From: Ciona savignyi
Taxonomy: Eukaryota > Chordata > Ascidiacea > Phlebobranchia > Cionidae
DNA length: 64,000 bases
NCBI GenBank assembly: GCA_000149265.1
Contig: CH002818.1
Coordinates: 407,073 to 471,072, forward strand
Reading direction: 5' to 3'
Positions 56,566 through 64,000 of the stretch are shown here, one piece after another. Made by a program: the position numbers and the translations under genes. The notes below the pieces were generated by a model. That model was not told the DNA's origin, did not search any database, and worked only from the letters and a program-made list of their open reading frames with translations. The stretch's first letter is position 1, and each line of letters opens with the position of its first letter.

Positions 56566-56846
56566 TTGTCTTTCGCCGAAACCTTTTCTAGACAACTGAA
56601 CTAAACTTTTATATTGGCAAGTTAAAAACCGTGTAAAAACCAGTTCGGTATTCCAGTGTAATGTCCTCGGTGACTGAACGTTTCAGCAACTAAGCAACAT
56701 ATATATAATTTCGCATGTGCGTAAAATATAACATTGTAAAATTGCCAAAATAATGATCTAAACGTGAAAAATTAAGTTGATGCATGGGAACTTCAATCAC
56801 TTAACCAATATTCGATAAAAAATACTCAGTTGTTTAATAGTTAGTT

Positions 56847-56852
56847 TTTATT
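56847..56852 (-). other. Candidate polyadenylation signal for the V-ATPase a-subunit gene
   Basis: TTTATT on the plus strand, AATAAA on the minus strand, about 235 nt past the stop codon at 57088. Confidence 0.4.
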
Positions 56853-57087
56853 CTCTTACAGGCAATTTAATTTAAAATCCTTAATAAAGCACATTGTTCA
56901 ACCCTCACATAACAAAATCCAAAACTGTGGAAGTTACAATAAAAATATGTTGGTCTGAAATTTAACAAGAAAAATTACATTATAGGTCAATACAAAACAT
57001 AAATTAAAATAAACAAGGCAACTAAGATATACAATTCACCCATCTATAACCGTCTATTAAAGTTCAATACAGTAATTTAAATAACCA

Positions 57088-60000
57088 CTATTCTTCCACT
57101 TTTCCCTCTACGATGAGAGTAAAAGAGAACGGAGAGAAAATATACCCTTCTCCTTTGTAAAATTTGCTCTGAAACTCAACCCAGTGCAGACGAATGGCAT
57201 GCAGAAAAGCAGACAAACCTTCCATCACCAACAAAATACTAACAGTCAACGAAGAAAAAAACCTAAAAAATGTAAAAAAGACAGCATATTAGAGTGGCCA
57301 ATACAAAATAATAAAGGTATAATCTAGTTTTTAAACCTTTCAAAACTTTTGACATAGCTTACATCAAAAATGACCAGTGGTCACTTGTGCAGTATACACA
57401 TATACTTAAGATTGCATAGCTCCGAGGGATACCAACTCCGCTTTCAACTAAGGTTGTTTAACTGAAACGGGCTGTTGATGTAGACAATTGTGTTCTTGGA
57501 CAAAGAACTTAGCAGATGTCTACCAAATCCAGATTAATTGGTTGAAATAAAATAGAGGGACAGTCTAAATCACATACATTACACTACAATACATATGCTA
57601 ACTCGACATTAGGTATGAGGTAATTGTTATGTGAAAACTTATGTGTTTTCCCATTGACAGAGATAAAATATAAATATTCAATCCCATACAACATGTATAT
57701 TATACTTAATTTAAGAAAACTTACCAGAACACAAAGAAGGAAAGAATCGCACCACTTGTTCCACTTGTAGCAAGCCCTGTATGCATCACCATGGACCAAA
57801 GCACCTCTGATAACTCTGTTACACAAGATGAATTTTTTAATTGTTAACTTAGACTTCTTTGGTAAAGGGGTCTGTTACATTTAATTTATTCAGTATAGTT
57901 AGCTATTAAAAATAGCATCCAAGTCCAGTATAATTTAGACAAATAATTTGTAGAAGTATTTTACAGACCTAAATTACTCCAAGAACTTGCTTTTAAAAAT
58001 TATACCTTAAGCAAACTGTTCTGCAACTAATTTTAATCTTAACTCATTATACAGAGGTATACTTACCAGAATGAGCAAGACTTAGAGCCCAGAGTCGTAG
58101 ATAAGACGCTGTGTGAGAAATACAACTGAGGCAAAACTCAATTGTATGGATGGCTTGGTAGATAATCACCTCACTCATGTCAAACTGGAAAATAAGCATA
58201 ATAATTAATAACTTTGTATGCTTGACGAACTTAGTATGAAAAAACATGAACCTAGTATGCTTAAAGAGTTGGGCAACAAGCAAACATCATACAAAAACTC
58301 TATATTGTCATTGGCAACATTGAGTGTTAAAAAATCATTATTCAAGTCTAGTATCCTCCCACCGATTCTGGTTCTTGTTTTCCATAGTTTGCATCATTAT
58401 TTTCATGATGAAGTATAGCAACATCATCATCACTTTGTGAGTCTAAACCTCCAGCTTCCATCATGCTCTGTGTAATCAAACGATCATATAAAGAGAAACA
58501 ACATATATCATCCTGTGTATTGTTAGATCTACATCTGGAATATTAGCCAAATGGGGTTAAAATCGAACCTTGCCACTACAGAGTGACTTCTGCCCCTAAG
58601 CAAGGCACTTAGTGGACATTGCCCGACCAAGTAAATTAATGGACTTAACAAAACAGGTGTACAACCTATTCAATACACGGCAATAACTTTACAACTGTGG
58701 CAGTATGTAATCTAATGATTACAAGCAAAATAACACCTCCTATATATTTATACCCAGGAAATTAACATGTGTACCAAAGTCTATTATGCTCTCAAAAGTT
58801 TACATGTTAATACCCAACTTATCTTATCATGTTTGGTAGTATACAATATTGTTTGTAATTACATAGCAGTCGGTAAAAAATGTGCCAATTGTATATTAAA
58901 ATAAATGAATCCCTTCTTTAAATTGATTAGTTGTTTGCTGTGTGCAATAAATATTTAATGGAGAATATATCAATTTAACTTCATATGCAAATTTTCCTAG
59001 CAGAGACAATCAACCCAATCATGGGTTCCCTTAGAATCCGAAGAAAACAAACATTTATTTTTACATCGTTACTTTTTTGCATCACGCTCGTGACAGTCAT
59101 GTCATGTTATCAGATTATTTGTATCAGGAAGTTATCCAATTAGGTTAAAACAAAGGCAAGGCTTTTTTCCCTGCCTATTTTGGGTTTTTTTGACGTTATT
59201 ACCGATATTCCCGGATTAGAAAGGAATATTTACTTCAAACTTTCAAAGATAAAAATAAACAGAAAAACATAACTAAAATTTAAATTATCCAGTTTACCAG
59301 GGGAAATCAAAATATGTATTGCCAATCATTAATACAATATTATTATGCTATACATCTTGCACATGATGGACTTAGCTGCATGATTATAAGAAATTCTAAT
59401 ATTGAAGTTGACAAGATAGAAAAAAACAACAAATTTACAAATTTAAGTTTATCCAACAACTAAAATAAGCAAAGGTTTGTTATTATAAAGTTATCTAATT
59501 TTTGTTAAAATCTAAATATTCTGCAAGTGATTTTGTTGCTCATCTAAATATTCTGCAAGTGATTTAATCCTTACCGTTAAATGGGGAGTCTCATGGTCTT
59601 CAGCATCCACTACCAGTACATACTATAATATAAAGAAAGATATATATATTTCAGTATAATTACAATTAAATACAGTAGATATTTTTGGTTCAGTATGCAG
59701 AAATGGATCACATTTGAATTTTAAAAACGATTTAAATTCCAAAAAATTATTTTATTAATAAAAATATTATAAAAATATTGTGCTACGTACCCCTTTCTTT
59801 TGCTTTGACCTTTTGTACAAAATATAAGGTTTGCTTAAAAACATCCAAGGAACACATAGTACTGTGACAATGACTAGAAATATTTGCACCTGGTATTGAC
59901 CGGTGTACAATGGCACTCTGTTGTTCGATTTCGGGTCAGTTAACATATACATGTCTATTAACCCAATTAATAAACTGGGAGCAGTCTGAAAATACAAAGT

Positions 60001-63000
60001 TTAATTACACACAGTTATTGGAATACTTGGTAATTGTATTGAAAGTTTTTCAGCCAAACAATCAGTTATGTAAAAAAAAACAAAACATATAATAATGCAT
60101 GAATGCATCATTACAACTGTATCAACTAAACCAGGGACAAGGTAATCAACAATACTCTAAATAAATCCTGTAATCTGGTGACCATCAGCAAAACTTTTAC
60201 AATCATCCGATTTATGTACACAAATATTTGTTTAGCTTTTAAATTTTACTTGGCTTATACAATCAATGTAAATTTGCAAAAAATATACACATCAAAAGTT
60301 GTTCATGGTAGAAAAAGTCTCCAAATAAAATCAGATTTTTAGTATCACTTACATTAGATTGGGCAACAGTCCACACTGACCACTTGTATAGAATACACAT
60401 ACAGAGATAGCCAATGAGAGCACACAGAAATAACAACTGTGGTAACAATTCACAGTAAAGTGTAAGTTTATCCTTGAAGTGCCTGGAAAGTAACACTGGG
60501 CATGAATAACAAACTAAAAAAACAGTAAAAAAAATCTACATTTTTAAATTCATGAATGACTATGTACTATGGGTGGAGGGAAATGTAGTATAATGTTTAT
60601 TTAGGCTGGCGGCATGCTGTGGTGGAATAAAGTGTCCACGTGGTAACATCATGTTGTCTACATCGCTATAAATATATATTACATTGTGGAGAATAAACGC
60701 CTTTTTTATCTATGTTAAAGTCACACAAATTAATATTGTTTAGATTTAGTTTTAGGGTTAAGAATATTGTTGGGGAAGTGATAGATTATTTTCTCGTGCT
60801 TTTAATTAGCAGTTTTTCCTATTCCTTTTTCCATCACTTTAAAACATAAAAATGTATGCATAGAAGGTTATTCACAACACCATATGGTGTAAAAGCTATA
60901 CCATGGATGTCCATGCAATAATATTTGTATTACTCTATCTGTTTCAAAATGATAACCAATAGTCTGGTAATAAAGTAATGGCTCCAAAACAGACTTGAGA
61001 TTTGAAAAATAGTTATTTGACTACACAACAGCCCATTTGATTTCAAAGAAAAGGGAATATGTAACAGTGGACGGTTAAAACTGATTTTAATACTTAAAAT
61101 GGATTCTGGTGAGAAGGAAATGGTAAATAAAACTACGGAACAATATGTTGCATTCATCAGTTGCACTATTACAGTGTGTAGTAGGTAATTTTTTAAATTT
61201 CGTTATATTAGATAATGTATGTTAGATACCACTACATTGGAGTGATGTGCTCAATGACAAATCCCTCGCATAGAAATACATTAATGGTTGTTCGTTTAAA
61301 AAATACAGAACATATTACCTGCGATTACAAAACGCAAGTGAAAGACCAAAAATCATCTGAGCAAAACCCATTAATACAGCATTCTTCATTTTGTAACTGT
61401 TTTGCACTGTAATCTTGTTTTCAGCTGACTGCCAGATCTAAATTATTAAGGATTAGGAATATGATAGTACAGAGTAATGTGGCAACTATTAATTGTCATG
61501 GGAGTAAGTTCAAATTAGGTTAAGCTTTCTTCTTTGCAATTAAAAAAAACTTGAAATGAACTCTTTAATAAAAAAAATATGTAAAACTAGTTTTACCGGG
61601 TCAATACCATAGAAATATGGGTAACCGCGAAATACGCCGGGTTTGTTTGGATCCAGAGTCACTACTGGGTTGGTGGCAAGGAATACGTCATTGTCTCTGT
61701 AAAAAATAGATTAATGGGCCACCAGAATAAGTGAACAATGTTGGTTTTTTAATCTGCCCGTAGTTATTTCCACATTTTCCTTAATACTCAAGTGTGCAAT
61801 TTCAACATAAAACAATTACTTACACATCGAAATTCCATAAAAAACTTACGTGAAATTCATTGCTCTGACATTCCAGGAAGTGCCAAATATATTGATGGAT
61901 CGAGAAAAGCATTCATTATAAAGAAAGCCGGTGTAAATGGAGAATAGACCCATCAGTAATATTAGGTAACGACCATCAAACATCATTTTAAATATCTGAA
62001 AAATTTGTTTTCTTAACTATTGCAAAACTTAAGTGCACTAATCTAATTTTTGTTGAAAATTAAATAAAGTATTAATAAGTTTGTGCCATGATATTTCTTT
62101 CTTTTATTAAGAATGATAATTAGGGATATGAATTTTGTGTCAGCTAATGATTACATCACCATATCAAAAACGACCACATTTTGAATATGCAACTGTATGT
62201 CTACCATTATTAACTCTTTCACTCCCGGCCAAATGCATTAATTCAAACATGCTGTCCCGCAGTGTTTTTTACAATTTTTAGTCATTTTCAAATTAGCACA
62301 GTTTTTCTAAAGTTTATGCTATGATTTAATATTTAGTATGGTTGGAAAGATAATTTATCCCTCTTTTAAACAAGCTGCACATCTAAAATCTACCTCTAAT
62401 AAAGAATATATTATGTAAACTTTAGTGAACACCACTTTTTATGCAAAGAAAATTCTGCTCGACTTTGAAAAATTTGAGGTGCACTGACAAACGAAATACT
62501 CACTTATTATTGGAATGCCCAAATGATATGAAAATTGGAATGTAGATTGTCTAATAGTTTTTGTACTCAGGAAAATTCGAACTGTATTTCTATCTTCAGT
62601 AGTTTTTTTACTATTTGTAATTGAAATTTCCCTTTTTTCTGACTATATTATGAAAACTTGAACCAAAACGCATTGAAGTTTTTAGTTTTGTAGAACTAAA
62701 ATAGTAAAAAGTATAAAAAAGAACAGTGAAGGAAGTGTAAAAAGAGCATACAAAACCAAACAAACGCAAATACTATATCCAATATTCTTCAAAGCAGGGC
62801 ACACCGAACTAGCTAGTCTCGCCGCCTTTTTCTTTATCGTGCGCTCAGCAGGCCCAGCTGGATTCATGCTTTGGTGAACACGAAGCATAACCGCCTGCTG
62901 CGAAAACGTCACCAACGCTCTCCTTTTTATCTCAACGGCACGAAATTCACAGAGAATGTAAAGAAAGACTTGCTTGACAAAAAGAGCTTCTCTGCAAGTT

Positions 63001-63457
63001 AACACGACTCCTATTGGCTGAGTTAGTCACTTGTAAATTCGTGTAAAATCGATAGAAATAAGAGGCGAAGCCTTGAAAAAGAAAGGCTATCACTCCTCGC
63101 ATTTTTAATATTTCTCCACGATAATCACAGAGAATAAAATATAGGGTTTCCTTGATCGAATGAGCCATAGCTGAGGTCTCTACCATTACGCATTGCGGAG
63201 AAATCGTTTTTTAGATTTGTATCCATTTATGGACAGACGGGATACCATGTTTTCCCACCAACTCGCCATATATGGCGAGTTGGGAGGGAAAGAGTTAACA
63301 ATAAACAAAGCACATACCTCATCTTCAGGTTTGTGTTTCATATAGCGATTTTCCTTTAACACCAAGTATAAAGCAAATAAAAACATCAGAAGGCCGTGAC
63401 CCATATCGCCAAACATAACCGCAAATAGAAACGGGAACGTTATTATGGTGAATGGAG
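57088..63457 (-). CDS. ATP6V0A1: V-type proton ATPase 116-kDa subunit a (Vo sector), C-terminal membrane half; 5'-partial
   Basis: Eleven minus-strand exons in order: 63457-63318, 61995-61850, 61696-61597, 61437-61319, 60482-60353, 59985-59791, 59622-59575, 58467-58363, 58184-58067, 57815-57725, 57262-57088. They join in one frame of 455 residues ending TAG at 57088-57090. The first exon reads [18 protein letters not shown], the start of the a-subunit membrane domain. Later come [16 protein letters not shown], the moderately diverged [12 protein letters not shown] exon, and [20 protein letters not shown], which carries the conserved Arg needed for proton transfer with the c-ring. The end is [15 protein letters not shown] ([17 protein letters not shown]). 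The cytosolic N-terminal half lies beyond 64000. Subunit a forms the proton half-channels of V-ATPase in acidic organelles. Which vertebrate isoform (a1, a2 or a4) is closest is not settled; the symbol is nominal. Confidence 0.93.
57410..57565 (+). repeat. Diverged SINE fragment in V-ATPase intron
   Basis: ACTAAGGTTGTTTAACTGAA, then CAATTGTGTTCTTGGACAAA and GAACTTAGCAGATGTC, follow the SINE body order with many changes. Confidence 0.4.
58540..58755 (+). repeat. SINE fragment in V-ATPase intron
   Basis: GGGGTTAAAATCGAACCTTG, AAGCAAGGCACTTAGTGGAC plus ATTGCCCGACC, and ATGGACTTAACAAAACAGG, then AATAACTTTACAACTGTGG and a TATTTATACCC tail. The body matches the family; the A-box is lost. Confidence 0.5.
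59510..59565 (+). repeat. Two 24-bp direct repeats, period 32
   Basis: ATCTAAATATTCTGCAAGTG plus ATTT occurs at 59510-59533 and 59542-59565. It sits just inside the intron after the V-ATPase exon ending at 59575. Confidence 0.8.
62214..63294. mobile_element. piggyBac-like non-autonomous element, 1081 bp, flanked by TTAA
   Basis: TTAA at 62210-62213 and at 63295-63298 flank inverted ends CTCTTTCACTCCC (left) and, reverse-complemented, CTCTTTCCCTCCC (right), 12 of 13 bases alike. TTAA target duplication and a short C-rich repeat are piggyBac hallmarks. Internal frames are short and match no transposase that I recognise. A 26-bp perfect palindrome lies at 63258-63283 near the right end. It is in the V-ATPase intron 61996-63317, clear of the splice sites. 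Confidence 0.7.
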
Positions 63458-64000
63458 CTGTTAACAAAATGCATGTTATTAAGATAAGTAAATTGTATAT
63501 ATGGCACTATTTTTTTTTATATATGAAGTCAGATATAACCAATATTGTTACTAACTATTAATGTAAAGTAATAATGGTTTAAAGTGATTACATGTTTACA
63601 TTGGTTAAAACAAATTTGAAAAATTCAGTTTCTTACCAGGGTGTCTAATTATTTATTAGTCTTGTATATTCGACGCCTCATCTTAAACGTATGATATGGG
63701 GACGCAAAAAGGCTATTTTTCTAATAGCAACCACGAAAACCCAAAACAAGCCATTTACTTGAATTTTAAAAGGCATTTAAGATATATGTATTTTAATAGT
63801 TTCGTCACTAGTTTAAATTTTCCAAGAGCCACATTCCAGGTATGGAATTTAAATGAATTTTCACTAAACCTGGATTTTATAGCATTTTGCCTGCCTGATC
63901 TTCCCCTTGCATCGTTTTTTTAACTATAGCAATGATCACCGCGTTAACTTGTTTACCGGGAAGAGCGAATGTACTTCATATGTAAAGCGCGAGCAATTTG
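63458..64000 (-). other. Intron of the V-ATPase a-subunit gene running off the window
   Basis: The exon expected next (encoding the stretch before APFTIITF) was not found, so the 543 bases read as intron. Nothing else recognised. Confidence 0.5.

Larger units (their letters stand above)
54146..57087. other. Convergent intergenic region between TXNDC16 and the V-ATPase gene
   Basis: It holds the 3' UTRs of two tail-to-tail genes and two SINE pieces. AATAAA at 55001-55006 (+) could serve TXNDC16, although it is about 850 nt from the stop. No further gene seen. Confidence 0.5.

Noticed and set aside
57816..57825. Acceptor choice giving LAHS directly before EVLW in the V-ATPase subunit
   Set aside because: An acceptor 9 nt upstream restores ELS and matches the family's length in this helix, so the shorter version was dropped.
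60483..61596. Apparent loss of the KMKMSV exon of the V-ATPase a-subunit
   Set aside because: On closer reading the exon is present at 61319-61437 in a diverged form ([12 protein letters not shown]) with correct phase on both sides, so the gene is intact here.
62682..63186. Open frames inside the V-ATPase intron as a nested gene
   Set aside because: They lie within the TTAA-flanked element, lack recognisable domains and are not linked by splice signals.

Overview
The window is nuclear DNA from a tunicate of the genus Ciona. It is AT-rich, its genes have many short exons with canonical GT-AG introns, tRNA-derived SINEs are scattered through it, and it carries an Otx homeobox gene whose protein and upstream neural enhancer are Ciona-like. 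The enhancer keeps the site order I remember from C. intestinalis but differs in the bases between sites. I therefore favour C. savignyi, or another species close to C. intestinalis, as an inference. A 100-N gap shows it is a draft scaffold.

Layout. Positions 1-12527 (+) hold the 3' half of an EHBP1-family gene: a coiled coil, then a bMERB Rab-binding domain, ending in a CaaX-type prenylation motif. An apparent alternative last exon lies in its largest intron, beside a gap with a duplicated edge. Positions 12528-35436 are a long gene-free stretch upstream of Otx with few recognisable repeats. It contains a compact GATA/ETS cluster at 32762-32821 that matches the Otx a-element. Positions 35437-38180 (+) are the four coding exons of Otx. 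Positions 38181-46181 are intergenic, with two copies of a hAT-type MITE and a possible unidentified minus-strand gene.

Positions 46182-54145 (+) are a complete 20-exon TXNDC16 (ERp90-like) gene: 843 residues, with a signal peptide and a C-terminal HTEL. Positions 57088-63457 (-) are the last 11 exons of a V-ATPase a-subunit gene, which runs off the right edge; its intron at 61996-63317 holds a piggyBac-like non-autonomous element. SINE remnants cluster at 6-7 kb and 42-59 kb.

The four genes do not form a pathway: a Rab/endosome adaptor, a head-neural transcription factor, an ER thioredoxin-like protein and a proton-pump subunit. Exon coordinates were worked out by hand from splice signals, reading phase and family conservation. 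No database search was possible.
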